NCBI RefSeq assembly: GCF_018873765.1 | Contig: NC_057919.1 | Span: 19,508,698 to 19,572,697 of the forward strand | From: Telopea speciosissima | Lineage: Eukaryota; Streptophyta; Magnoliopsida; Proteales; Proteaceae | DNA length: 64,000 bases | Direction of reading: 5' to 3' | Shown here: positions 45,282 to 57,951 of the stretch, in pieces | Numbering within the stretch: the first letter of the stretch is position 1 | How the letters are laid out: each line of letters begins with the position of its first letter | Translations under genes and position numbers: made by a program | The notes under the pieces: generated by a model | Told to the model about the DNA's origin: nothing | The model's input: the letters and a program-made list of their open reading frames with translations, nothing else | Database searches by the model: none

Positions 45282-47811
45282 CCTAATCTATTTAAACATC
45301 ATACTAGATCACTTATCTACTCCCGTGTGTCCAGGCACCGAAGCCCTGGCAGAGGACAAGCACTAGATCATAACATATACTAGTCTTACCTTCTCCTTGT
45401 TTCAAGCACGGGAGCCTTGGGGAGGTTAAGCACTAGTTACATCATAGGCCACATCTGCACCTTATTCCAGGCATCGGAGTCCTGGGATGGACGTGGTCCT
45501 ACTCATCATAAGGCGCTCATCCAGTATTTAACCCTCTACTAGAAAGGAGCAATAGTCAATAGCCACAGAGGTGTTTAACACAATTACCATTAACCAATTG
45601 CACATACTTTTCTTTCTCTCTCTCTCATTCCATATCCATTCCTTACTTTCACTTAACATAGCATATAAAATCATTCTCATGCATTGATCATTACATAGCA
45701 GATATTAGATTTCATTCCACATTCATCAGTCATATGCATTCTATCATTTCATATAAATGTTCATAGAACACATCATTCAACATCCACAATTGTCACATTA
45801 GGCTTTCAAATTAGTTGAAACATGATGACACTAATCAAGCATACAACATTCATTATTTCTATCACAAAGCTTACATACATTGTACTATAATCAAGATGTC
45901 AACATACATTTCATACCATACACTGAGATATCAACATACATTCATATCATAAACTAAGATGTTAATATGTTTTCTAATACTTGGCATTTCAGCATTTCAT
46001 ATATACATTATTTCATACTTGGCATGATCAAGCATTCATGTGTAATCATAACCAATCATCCAAATCAGTTTACTTAAATATCATTCATTTCATACATAAC
46101 ACAATACTTATCTGTACATATATCTCAACTATTCAAATAACACAAATACACTGTAATTAGATACATAGCCATGACCCCTCACCTTTATCTTTGTAATTCC
46201 TTGTTTTCCTTCTTCAATCCTCCTTTGCTCCTCTTAAATTTAGAACCCAAATCTTCTATTTTCAATTCCAGAACCCAATAGTTGAGGTAATCCCTTCAAT
46301 TCATAAAACAACCCTCTTAATTCCATTATCCTAAACAACATCTACTACTTACATTTAGAAATCTAACCTATCATACCTTAGTAATATAATTTCAGATTTA
46401 ATTAAGATAACAAATCCTGAAATTAAGCAACCTACCTTGTTTCACTGTAAACCTTGAAATTCATCTGCAATTCCTATATTCCAGCAGCTCCAATTTGCTG
46501 TATGATCCTTCAACTATAACAATAAACCAATTAACTTTTTGAATCAAAACTCTTAGAATTAACTTCATCCAACTAAAAATCTGTTCATACTCACCTTCAT
46601 TAACCAGCTGCAATCCCGTTCAATTTCCTTTTACTTGTTCATAGATTCACTTGAGTCTCACTTAATTCATAGTATCCTCTTGATTCAATTCTTCAATTCT
46701 AGCATTTAGTTGATAGATAAACCCCCTTCAATCAAGCAACAATCACTCTAATCACTCATGTATTCAATTCTCTCTCTAAATTCAAGCATTTCCAAATTAA
46801 AATTTTGTTTTCATACTTACATATATGAGTTCTGCAACAATCCAATCCAATGTTCTCCTTAAGCCTTGATGAATTCCCTTGAGCCCTCTTTTAATTATAG
46901 TTTCTCCCTAAAATTCAATGATTCAGCAACCTCGTTCAGCATAATTCCCTCTTGATTTCAGCATCCAGCAGTCCCATTCTCCCTTCCAACTTCTTCTTCT
47001 TCTTTCCTCACAAAATCGGTTCTGTTTGCTGAGATTTTCTTATGCTAATTTGATTCCTAATTTCTTTTCTATATATATACATTCCTTGTAATCCATTGAT
47101 TTAAATAATCTAATCGTCATTAAATGATAGCAAGTTCCATGTAATCCATGTAAAATCTGCAGTTGAGTATTATTTAATTCCTGGTCAAATCCTTATTACA
47201 CTTAATACGCAACTCCCTTGACACCTCACACCATATGTTAGATGGCTGATTTTAATGCTGCCACTACATTACATATTAAGTCATATTATGCCACCTCACA
47301 AACCACTAAAACCACGCTGCCACTTCAGCTTCCACTAGCATCATGCTATAGAGGTTGATGACATAAGCCCACTAAAGCACTATTCATTTGGTATATCACT
47401 ATATATAAGATATATATCTTTTAGTATATACACATGACCTTAGTATATTATAATGCAATAAAATCTTATAATATGTAAGACTTATATGAAAAATAATAAA
47501 ATAATAATGCCTTGCATTATAATAATATAAAACAATAAGATAGAAAATTACACTTTCCAATAAAATAATAAGAAAAATTATTAAAACAGAATATGATACA
47601 TTAACATAACTCATATTCTCAATGCCATTGCCCATGCTGGAAATTACAACCATGCCACTGCTCATTTATATTAATAAAATAATACAAAAACATCACTAAA
47701 ATAATAATAAAAACAGTAATGCACACCCAATTCACAAAGACATTAAATATTCAAGAATATCTAAAATAATAATAAAATAATCATGACATGCATGCGAGGT
47801 GTGACATTAAT
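45282..47811 (-). mobile_element. Gypsy-type LTR relative, minus orientation, truncated at 45282
   Basis: On the minus strand it starts TGTCACACCTCG at 47811. The part at 45282-45600 is the inverted homologue of about 44270-44595, including the CACCTCTGTGGCTA phrase and the CCAGGCACCG...CCCTGG words. Homology stops at 45282 where the plus copy ends. It is AT-rich with short CT tracts and no coding. Confidence 0.5.
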
Positions 47812-49057
47812 AGAACCGATTTCAATTTGGGCAGATTCTGACATGCCAATCTTGATTTATTTCTGATTTCCTAATCTGCCCTTGTGTTCATATCAGCTAC
47901 TGTGCATGTTCTAATAGCCTGAATCGATCCTGAGATTCAGTACCCTAGTTTCTCTACTGATATTGTGCACATGTTCAGAATCAATCCTTGATCATTAATC
48001 CTAATTCTGATCATTGTGTTCATCATTAAAATTACTGTTTTGCCCTTTTCCTACTAGTACTAGGATTGGCCTAGATCTTCTGATTTACCCATTCGATTGA
48101 ACACATAATTTCAGCAAGTATTCTGTCCCTGATTTACTGAACTCAATCTCAGTTTTAGTCAGATTTGACCACCTGATTTTGTGTGAAAAGATCTTATTTG
48201 AACTCAATCTAGTTAATCTTCCTAAATCTGGATTTTATTCTCTGTGAAAAGATCTTGTTTGGCTACTGTTTTGATCATTCAAATTCAGTACTACATTACA
48301 TGGAGGGCACCATAGAAATTATTACATCATCTATGTACACCTGTCCTTGGGTAGTTTCCATGTAGTTTTGGTTGGTCACTGTAACTGGTTGTAGTTAATT
48401 AAAATAATATGAATTTGAGGATGGGAGAACCAAGGAGAGGAAGAATTTGCAAGCAATCCTCCATAGGAGGCTAGTTCCCTCAAAGAGAACTATAGGAGGT
48501 TTTCATCCCCCATAGGAAACCAGAGTAGGAATGATTCCCCTTGAAGTGAATCATATTTTTCAGTTTTCTTTCCTCCAATTAATGATTAATCAGGTACACA
48601 TCATATTCCCTCTAACACAGCCTTTCTTTTCCAACCAATTCCTTCCTCTGGTGATGAGGTGGTAACAGTTAGCAGTTTGGACGATGGGATAGTGTTCTCA
48701 CAAAGAACCTAATCCTACAAATCTGATCCTGTTGTCCTCCACGTACATTACAGAAGACACAAACTGAACCTTAAGACTCCTAAAGGGGGATTCTATTTAA
48801 CGCAAACTCACTAGCCATCAAAGGCATCAAACCTCCAGTTAGAGAACCAAAAAAGGAAAAAAAAAAAAAGTTTGGCCACTTAACTATACTTCCTTTCAGG
48901 AAATAGCAGTTGATGACGCACAATTACCAAATTATCGATGAATAGTTATTCAAATATCTAAATTTCTGAAGCTACTATAACATTTTCAACACCTAACAAG
49001 TGTAATGATACGAAGAAACTGAAATTGAGCATCTGACCACAATGATGTCGATTTTGA
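47812..49057. other. NAC intron 1, proximal part
   Basis: No bounded element. The phrase TGTGAAAAGATCTT occurs twice (48182 and 48243). No exon was recognised. Confidence 0.4.
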
Positions 49058-49135
49058 TCAACTATTACAATCACAATACAGCAGAATTATATTTTTAACA
49101 GAAAGGAAAAAAAGAAACAAGAATTTTTCCCCTAC

Positions 49136-49636
49136 CTTGAGATTGTCGACGAGGGCATACTCATAGAGAACCCAATCAGTCTTCATTGTACGAGACGAAT
49201 TCCTGCAGTAGAACTCAAAAGTCTTCCTTTTCCCCAAAACAGTTCCATCTTTTCCACCCAGTACATCCCGTGCTGGTCCCTTTCTCTTCCAAAACCCACC
49301 TCTGGCCTTCCGCTTCATACGCTCACTCGACACCTTCTCCGTAAAACAATACCAATGCTTCTTACTACCACCGCGACCGTAAGGAAAGCACGCAATGTCG
49401 GGGAGGTCGCAAGGTTCATAATCATACAAATCGATTTCCCGAACCATATTGAATCCAAAAGACGAGAAATCGGCATCGGAAGAAGGAAGGGAGAGATCAA
49501 GATCATGGAGCTTACCGCAGCTGTTCTTGTTAGTAAGGTAGTAACAGAGAAGCTGTTCTTCGGTAGGGTAGAATCGAAAACCAGGTGGGAATGAGATCGG
49601 AATCGCTCTCGCGTTCTTAGGGTTTGGGTCTCCCAT
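49136..49636 (-). CDS. NAC transcription factor, exon 1 (DNA-binding domain)
   Basis: A 167-codon exon from ATG at 49634-49636 to the donor CTCAAG|GTAGGG (49135). It encodes most of a NAC domain: PPGFRFYPTEEQLLCYYL (subdomain A, near residue 17), EIDLYDYEPCDLP, FPYGRGGSKKHWYCFTEK (C), RARGGFWKRKG (D) and TDWVLYEYALVD (E). The domain end (DSFSLCRVFLKS) is on exon 2, 17.9 kb downstream. NAC proteins bind CACG-containing promoter sites as dimers. I chose the ATG giving MGDPNPKNARAI because upstream in-frame codons have no ATG. The WKRKG here replaces the more usual WKATG. A 24-codon uORF overlaps the start in another frame. Which NAC subgroup it belongs to I cannot say. Confidence 0.9.
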
Positions 49637-49800
49637 GAATGAGAGACTGAGATTGTTGTTCGGTTCCACCACTTCGATTCGCAAATGTCATCTAAAGCGT
49701 AATATAACAATGGAGAGAAGAGAGGGAGAGACAACAGCAAGTGCTGGGGAAGTAGTAGTAGTAGAAGAGTGGAAGGTGGGAAGCGTGCCTGTGAAGCTTC
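49637..49800 (-). promoter_or_regulatory. Probable NAC 5'UTR/leader
   Basis: On the minus strand a CT-rich leader (CTCTCCCTCTCTTCTCTCC near 49711-49729) precedes the start codon, as in many plant 5'UTRs. The transcription start was not located. Confidence 0.45.
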
Positions 49801-51297
49801 AGCTATGTATTGGTGGGGCCGACGTTTGTTTGTGAAAATTTTGAGCTTCTAATTAGGATACAACAAGATGCTGAAATGGCAGCTCGTGATTGGCCGAATG
49901 ACGGAGCAAAACGAGGGTGCATTTATTGACAAGGTTGTGTACTTGTGTTAGGGTTCTTATAAAAAAAAAAACACGTGTTAGGGTTGTATGGGGGAAGAAT
50001 CTTATGTGTCAGAGTCGAGCCCGACATTTTCCCCCAATCAACTTTCAGAAATAAAATTTCCTTTTATTGGATATTTCCCAGTTCTCCGTGTGGGGCCACA
50101 CCTCTTGGGATGCTCGAACGCGGCAACTCGCAAACCCCTTTCCCACTTGTTACTTGTTAGGCTTTGTGTTTTAAACTAGGTTTTTTTAAGGCTGTGTTTA
50201 TTTGTCTAGAAATATAGAAGAAATAGGTAACAAATCTTGAAATAAAAGAAAGGTGCGTCTGTTTGTAACCAGGCAGGTTACAAAAAATTTGTAATCAGAC
50301 ATTTTTGCCCTTCACATAATTATGTGTCAATTACTCAAAGAATCTAAATAAGTAAATTTGCAACTCTATATATTAACCTAACACGTCTGCACACTTTGCT
50401 CCGATTCCGACGCCCTTCTCGTTGTCGTGCTCAATCAAACAACTCTGCACCTACCTCCTGCGTGCGAATTCAATGTCACTATCGATTTGGTTGCAGGGAT
50501 TTAGATCGTTGAAGGGTTTCAATCCTTCTTGAAGCGCTGGTAGTTTGAGGTTTCATTAGGTGGAGAGCTTTGTAGAGGCTAAGATCTTCACTGTTGAAGA
50601 AGCCGCCAAAGGTTTCGTCTCTGTCAGCGTACAAGCCAAGACGGATCCTAACCGGAGGACCCAATGATGACGGCAGGGAATTTAATTTTTGTTTGATGCC
50701 TCAGTCAATTCCTCTGTTCCTCTAACAATAATGTTGGGAGATGTTATACAAAGAAAATTGCCGGAATCCTTTGATAACACTTCAATTTATGAATTGGAGA
50801 TCCAGAGATCTCAATCGATTCTAATGGTGTTGGTTTGAACCAGAATACAAGGAAGAAGGTGAGAAACAAGGAAAATGAGATCCAGTTCTATCACAATCGA
50901 GAGAGTCCCCCCTCCTCTGATCTAGCACCTCCTATTTATAGCTTTTCCACAGGTCCTAATCACCTTAGTGATTTTCTAGGAATACCCGTTTAGAATCTTG
51001 ATTCCTACCCTTGGGTTTACGTAGATCGGGCTACAGTAGATCGATACCCTTCCTGAATCTTGATTTCCTGCCCCTCGACTCACGTGGACCGGGCCACCCT
51101 AGGTCATCCTCCTCAACCTCCTGGTCCACTACTTGCTTTTAGAACCCTTCTGACCACATGTCCCCATGGGATTGGACAATAAGAAATTGTTCATATCAAG
51201 AGAATTACACAAATGGTGAATTTCATTTCGCCACTGGACCTTCTTAGCTATTTATGCCCTTTGTTAGAAGCCAATTTTGGTTGGAGTGTTTAGAAAC
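49801..51297. other. Intergenic, repeat-derived
   Basis: A GTAACCAGGCAGGTTAC motif lies near 50266-50282, with a related inverted copy near 61389. The stretch 50740-51200 reads like a decayed retroelement LTR (minus strand), but no borders were found. A minus-strand frame (50479-50664) has no known domain. Confidence 0.35.
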
Positions 51298-51302
51298 AAA
51301 AC

Positions 51303-53017
51303 TGTTAGACAGGTGTATGTCCATCAAACCCGGTTCGGTCCGGTTCAACCCGATTTACCTTTGTATTGAACATTTATACATTTTAGTTTAATATTGTCAC
51401 ATGCAATACAAACTTTTTGAGCATTATGTGTCCGTAAGTTATACTTAAAATGGTAGTCACGACTAGGGTTTGGGCTGGGCACCCTTATCATATGGTCGTC
51501 GCATTGGGTATGCCTAGACATGTGATGTCAGGGTACGAATGCAAGTGCTCACATGTTTGATGTGTGCATTGACGAAGAAAATACTTTGTCGATTCCCTCA
51601 TGTATTACTGCCAGATGTAGGAAGGGATAGACATGTGTCACCAACACCCTATACCTGAGAGAACCCTGTCACTGCAAAGTGTGATCGCATTCTTTGGTTC
51701 ATCAATGACTGAGACTCAAGCGAGTCAAAGCCGGTGTTCTGGGAATGCGTGAACACTTTGTAAGTGAAGGAGTTATCCAACACGATCACCACTGTCCGAT
51801 TGGGGAACACCAAGATAGAGACTGTCTGTACATGGTCGGATCAGAATCTGGATCCAGTGCCGTTTTGGAAATGGTTTTGCAAAAATCTATTTTACATAAA
51901 ATGATACACTATTTATAATTATTTGAACAAAGTATTTTATCGAGTTTTGCGGGACCCGATCAGATGCACAGACGCTCTTATATGGACATGTACTATAAAT
52001 TGGGGTTTGACAGTACATGTGTGCATGCCCTAGATTCCATAATGATGGTGTTGATTAGGGGGGGTTGTATATGATAAATTGTTATCATATAGGGAGTTAT
52101 TTGGAATTTACTAATTTAATTGACTCTTTATTTAATTAATGGATTTGGTGCTAATTGTAATTATCCATTAATAATTAAATAAAGAATCTAATTAATACTT
52201 TTCCTATTAGATTCTGCTTCTTCACCTGTGTAGCACTTTGAGTTTAAATAGAACTGCCAGACTGAGAGAGAGAGAGAGAGTCAGACTCTCACTAGGGCTC
52301 TATTAAATCTATCTTGGATTTAATTAAACCCTATTATTATAAATAGGGGACCAACACGCAGGAGGGAGAAGAAGCTCTCCATGTTTTTTGGAGCAGACAC
52401 TCTCTCCTACGTTTTTGGTTTCTCTCTCTCTCTCTTATGATCTCTCTTCTTCTTCTTGTTTCTCTCACCTGTGTTTGACAGTTAGGGTTTGTGAAACCCT
52501 AGATCTGTGTTGAGGAGTTTGAGGGCATCTGGGATTGGCTTGTAGAACCTTGGTAGCACCATTGGAGGTTTAGATCTGTTTGCTTGGAGCGCTCACTAGA
52601 AGAAGAACCACTGTATATTGGAGGAGCAACACTTGAGGCTCACCAGGTTAGCAGTTATTTATTAATTCTTTCTGTTCATTGATTATTAATATTTATAGGA
52701 TGCAAAAGAAACTCGAATCGATTAATTTTTGCTGCGCATTCGAGTATGGGATGGATCCCTCTTGCCATGTGATGGACTAGAGACGAATTTCTCTGTCTCT
52801 ATTGTGATAATTAATTTTATGGGACGCAATAGGGAAGGAAAAACCCTAATAGGGATGCACTAGGGTTCCCATGGGCGACCATGAGAAACCCTAAAATTTA
52901 ATTGGGCACCCATGGGACACCATGGGATAACCCAGGGTGTGCAAAGCCCTAATTTTTCTGTATATTGGTTTCCCTAGGGAACCATGGTTTGATCCCTGGA
53001 CCGTTGTTTGACCAACA
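51303..53017 (+). repeat. 5' LTR of the Angela-like element
   Basis: 1,715 bp, starting TGTTAGACAGG. It differs from the 3' LTR by scattered substitutions, mostly transitions, so the insertion is not very recent. Confidence 0.92.
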
Positions 53018-53020
53018 GTG

Positions 53021-53033
53021 TGGTATCAGAGCC
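53021..53033 (+). other. tRNA primer-binding site
   Basis: TGGTATCAGAGCC, complementary to the 3' end of initiator Met-tRNA, three bases after the LTR. Confidence 0.88.
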
Positions 53034-53299
53034 ATCTTTCCCACTCATGAATATTAGATAATTAATGGTTTAATATGATTGTCATGAGTGGGATGCAAGT
53101 TGCACATGGGTGGTTAAAATTATGGTTGTTGTAACAACCTTCCCATGTGCATATGGGTAGTTACAAGGTTGTTAGTGTAACAACCTACCCATGTGATGAT
53201 GGATTTGGTTTGTTTGTTATTTCCAATTATTGTAACATGTATCCATGCATGATGTAATTAAATTTTTATTTAAATTTTTTTTTTATCATGGTTATATGG

Positions 53300-53530
53300 G
53301 GGGGGGGGGGCGCAAGCTGCCATGCACATGCGCACACCCTCCCCCTTTTCTTGCCTATGTGCGCAAGCTAGGGCTGTTGCCTGCGGGCTGCAGCCTACAG
53401 GCTGCTGTCCGTGGGCAGTAGCCTATGGGTAGCAGGCCTGCGGGCTCAGCCATGGGCTGCTGCCCGTGGGCCTTAGGCTTGCGGGCTGCGCAGGGAGTGC
53501 CTGCAGCCTGCGCAAGTGGGCTGCATGCAC
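53300..53530. repeat. GC-rich minisatellite in the leader of the Angela-like element
   Basis: After a G-run (53299-53311), GGGCTGC/GCCTGCGGGCTG-type words of 12-18 bp repeat between about 53370 and 53525. It is strongly GC-rich against the AT-rich surroundings. Confidence 0.75.
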
Positions 53531-54861
53531 CCCCCCTTGTTTTTCCTCCAGTTTAATTAAACAAAAAAAAGGGAATTATTTTTCAAAACAGAATTTTATT
53601 ATTTTGTTTTGTTTTTGGAGGATGATGATGGGTGAAGAGATTCCCTCTTTATCCACTTGTAATTAAAATGCGATTTTAATTTTATGGGCTTGGATACATG
53701 TTATCACATGCGATGTGGTGGTTCAATAATTGAAGGAATCCATGTTTTAATTTTTGGTTCACTTGCTTTAATGCTTATGCATGAAATTATATTATGATGT
53801 GATTATGGGAATGACATTCTAATAAATGGATGGATTGTTTATGTATGTGATACATGGGGTTATGGGTGGATGTGATGCTTTTCTCTCTTCCCATTTCTTT
53901 TTTATAAACAAATGTACTCCACCCCATGGGTAGCCCAAATGGTGGGTTAGTTTCTCCATGCGGGGTTTCTTTATTGTTATGGAAAGGAAAGTGTATAGAA
54001 TTTTTTCTAAGTTTTCATTGTAATTTTAGAGGAGTTAGGACTCCCAGGACATGTAGATGGTGATCCACATGTGGCGCTCAAAGCTTATGGAGATGCAAGT
54101 CACCTACTTTGAAGACGTGATCGAGCAGAGGAGATGATCGAGGCGTGGCATCCATGGCATGATAATTGCACCCAAAGTTATTAGTTTTATTTTTATTGGG
54201 AGGGTTCTTTGATTGCTTCTGATAAAAATGCCGTCATCCCATAATCACTTTTAATTAATGTTGATTAATTATGTTATTTTATTCCATCCATGACATGTAT
54301 GTGAGAGTTGCTTAATCCCTCTTCAATCATAATACATGTATGATATGGACTAGTCTTAATCGGTAGACATGTCCATGGCCTCCTATTGAAGATAAATGTA
54401 GAGATTGTGTGATATGCCCCGCATACGTCGACAGGACATTGCCAGGACCACTGTCACATTTATCTATATTTACCTCTATCGAGATACGTTAGAGTTTGGA
54501 TAGTGAGAGGGCACTGCGACAGTGGGCCATCTTTCATGATTCCATGATTCTAACTAATGCGATAGGTAAGTACATGACTTGGGTGTGTGTCAACCGATAG
54601 GATCTGGATATGGCACCCAGGTGGCCAAAAATATTGGAAGCCCATGAAGCGGACAGCTTAGTCCACACTACCACGGTGTGTATAATAACTCCCGACAGGG
54701 TAAGTTATGCATACAAGGGTTGTAGATATCCAATTCATCTTTTGGGTTATGAGGGAACCCAAATTATGAAAGACCATTGATGTGTGTGCTCAATTTATTA
54801 TTTTCAATGGTAATTAATTAGCATGTGGTTATTTACTTGTGCATGTGTAGATTAATATACA

Positions 54862-55734
54862 ATGGCTACCATTAATTCCAACCTGTTAACACTCATTAGC
54901 GAATACAAACTTAATGGTACAAACTATGTCGATTGGTACCGGAGCATTAAGTTGCTCCCGATCGCTGAAGGATGCATACGATTCTAGATGAACAAGTTCC
55001 TCCTCAACCCGACCCGAACGATTTTGAGGCAAATGAAGAGATGCAAGAGTTCCTCATGAGGGATTCCAAGGCATCACTCTATATCCTAGGATCGTTGGAA
55101 AAGTCAGTTGTAGACTCAGTCACGCACTGCTGGGGGTATAAGCTTGCTGAATTGTTCAACAGGCAGTTGACACACGCACATTCTGATGTGGTGAGTCAAA
55201 TCCATAACTCCAAGATGTCCCAGGGGACTCCAGTGATGGATCATATAATGAAAATGATCAATCTGTTTGAAAAACTAGAATCCATAGGGACTGATTTCAG
55301 CCTGCGATACAATACTGATGATATCTTAGCGTCACTCACTTCTGCCTACGCACCTTTTAGGATGTCTTACAAGATGCCCGAGAAGGAGATGGAGCTCACC
55401 GAGCTTGCTAATGCACTAGTAGAGGCTGAAGCGTCCTTGAAAAAGGACAAAGCTGAGGTCAATGCAACTGAGGCAAAGCTTTCTTCAAACGGGAAGAAGA
55501 AGAAAAAGGGAAGTAAGGGCAAGACCCTGAAAGTCAAGGGTGGGAAGTCTGGCAATAAAGGCAAAGGCAAGTGCTTCTATTGCAAGAAGGAGGGTCACTA
55601 GAAAAGAAACTGTCGTACTTACCTGGCAACTTTGAAAGACAAGAAGCCGGATGAAATAGAGGCTGCTAAAGAAGGTACATGTGATGTTCACGTTCTTTAT
55701 GAGTCTAATTTGTCTTTTGAACCGACCAATTCTT
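54862..55734 (+). pseudogene. Copia gag of the Angela-like element
   Basis: The ATG at 54862 starts MATINSNLLTLISEYKLNG, and a frame change near 54975 leads into the 54972-55601 frame. A Lys-rich stretch precedes a zinc knuckle CFYCKKEGH. The Trp codon after the His is TAG at 55599-55601, so the knuckle is cut. Gag-like coding continues to a stop at 55735-55737. Confidence 0.88.
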
Positions 55735-56000
55735 GATTGGTGGATAGTGGATCCACTGTTCACAGTTGCAATGATTTGCAGAGGTTCAAGGAGACAAGGT
55801 ACCTGGAAAGAAATGAAGTGCGTCTTCGGATGGGCACTGGAGCTGAGACCGTGGCGTTGGCTGTGGGAACTTTTATTTTAAATTTTAGTTCTGCTAGTTT
55901 AGTTTTAAAGGATTGCTATTATGTGCCCTCTTTCAAGACGAAGATAATTTCAGTCTCAAAACTTGTTTTGGATGGATATAGTTTTTCCTTAATTCTAAAT
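55735..56000 (+). pseudogene. Copia aspartic protease region
   Basis: The VDSGSTVHSCNDLQRF segment has the DSG active-site triad of Copia protease. The frame ends after about 88 codons. Confidence 0.85.
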
Positions 56001-57310
56001 TGATTATTCATTTTAATAATTCCTTTGTGGCATCCGGATATATGCAAAGTGGTTTGTATTTTCTAGATTGCCCTATTAGAACGAATGTTGTTTCAAATGT
56101 TGATTTAAAACGGAAAGCAGCTCCAGTAAACTCAACATATCCGTGGCATCTAAGATTAGGTCACATTAATGTGGATCAAATCAGTAGATTGGTGAGGGAT
56201 GGGCCCTTAGAGAGTCTGAGGGTGGAACCATTCCCCACCTGTGAGTCATGCCTTCAGGGTAAAATGACCAAGAAACTCTTTAGCAATAAAGGTGCTAGAG
56301 CCACAGATCTGTTAGAGTTGATACACACTAACGTGTATGGACCTATAAACATACAAGCAAGATATGGGTATGAGTACTTTATCACGTTTACTGATGATTA
56401 CTCTAGATATGATTACATATACTTGATGCGTAGGAAATCGGAAGCCTTTGATAAATTCAAAGAATTCCAAGCCGAGGTCAAAAGATAGCTCGATAAACGC
56501 GTCAAGTCCTTACGATCAGATCGTGGAGGGGAGTATCTATCGGATGAGTTTAAAGAACATCTCATATCCCAAGGGATAGTTAGTCAGCTAACTAATCCAG
56601 GTACACCACAACAAAATGGTGTATCCGAACGACGCAATCGGACCCTATTGGATATGGTCAGGACGATGCTCCCTTATAGTGAGTTGCCTCTTTCTTTCTG
56701 GGGGTACGCTTTAGAGACGGCGATATATATCTTGAATAGGGTTCCATCTAAGTCTGTAGCCAAGACACCCTTTGAGTTGTGGAAAGGGTGAAAGCCCAGT
56801 ATTCAACACCTTAGGGTATGGGGTTGCATAGCACATGTGCGAAAGCAACAGACAGACAAGTTTGAATCCAGGACTTCGAGATGCTATTTCTTAGGCTACC
56901 CCAAAGGCACGATAGGCTATTATTTCTATGACCCAGTTGACCAAAAGGTCATTATAAGTAAACATGTCACATTTTTTTAAGAAGAAATGATGACCCAGAG
57001 GTCCGAACCAGTAGTCATAAAAGAGCTATCAGATGGCTCAGAAACGTCACTTCCAGAAGTGAGACCAACTGACATACCCGCTGAAATACCAACACTTGAG
57101 GAACCTCGATGCAGTGGGAGGACTATTAGACCACCCACCAGGCTAACTCTTCTAACCGAAGAGGAAACAGTGGAAGAGTTCCACATGGTATCGGTTGAAT
57201 CGGATGATGATCCGATGACATACTCTGAGGCTCTAAAGGATGTTGATGCCACTAGGTGGCTGGAAGCAATGCGCTCTGAAATTGATTCAATGCATTCCAA
57301 TAAGGTCTGA
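56001..57310 (+). pseudogene. Copia integrase region
   Basis: WHLRLGH plus CESCLQGK (HHCC zinc site), [33 protein letters not shown] (DDE core) and VWGCIAH...FLGYPKGTIGY are all present. Stops at 56486-56488, 56789-56791, 56978-56980 and 57308-57310 break the frame. Confidence 0.9.
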
Positions 57311-57951
57311 ACTCTAGTCGATCCACCACTTGGCGTCAAGCCGATTGGATGTAAATGGATCTTCAAGAGGAAAAAGGGCGCAGATGGAAAGGTCGAGAGA
57401 TTCAAAGCGAGACTGGTGGCAAAGGGTTATACCCAGAAAGAGGGTATAGACTATGAGAAAACCTTTTCACCAGTAGCGATGATGAAATCCATCAGAATTT
57501 TATTGGCTATCGCAGCACACTTTGATTATGAGATCTGGCAGATAGATGTGCAGACTACATTTCTAAATGGGTTCCTTCAAGAGGAAATCTACATGGAATA
57601 GCCAGAGGGGTTCTCTTCCTTGGAGGAAGAAAGAAAGGTGTGCAAATTGCAGAGGTTCATTTATGGGCTGAAGCAGGCTTCCAGGAGCTGGAACATTAGG
57701 TTTGATCAATCAATCAAATCGTTTGGTTTTGATCAAAACATGGATGAACCATGCGTTTACAAGAAGATCAGTGGGAGGGCAGTATGTTTTCTTGTTTTAT
57801 ACGTAGATGATATATTGCTGATTGGTAACGATGTAGGTTTTCTTTCATCAGTAAAATAGTGGTTATCCACAACCTTTTCAATGAAAGACCTTGGTGAAGC
57901 TAGCTATATCCTTGGGAACAAACTCGTAAGAGATCGCCAAAAAAAAAAAGG
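57311..57951 (+). pseudogene. Copia reverse transcriptase
   Basis: [25 protein letters not shown] and the catalytic LYVDDILLIGND box (about 57799-57834, intact) identify RT. Stops lie at 57599-57601 and 57857-57859, and a frameshift sits at the A-run near 57938-57949. Confidence 0.9.

Noticed and set aside
49315..49740. 141-codon minus-strand frame overlapping NAC exon 1
   Set aside because: Out-of-frame shadow; its listed start is not an ATG.
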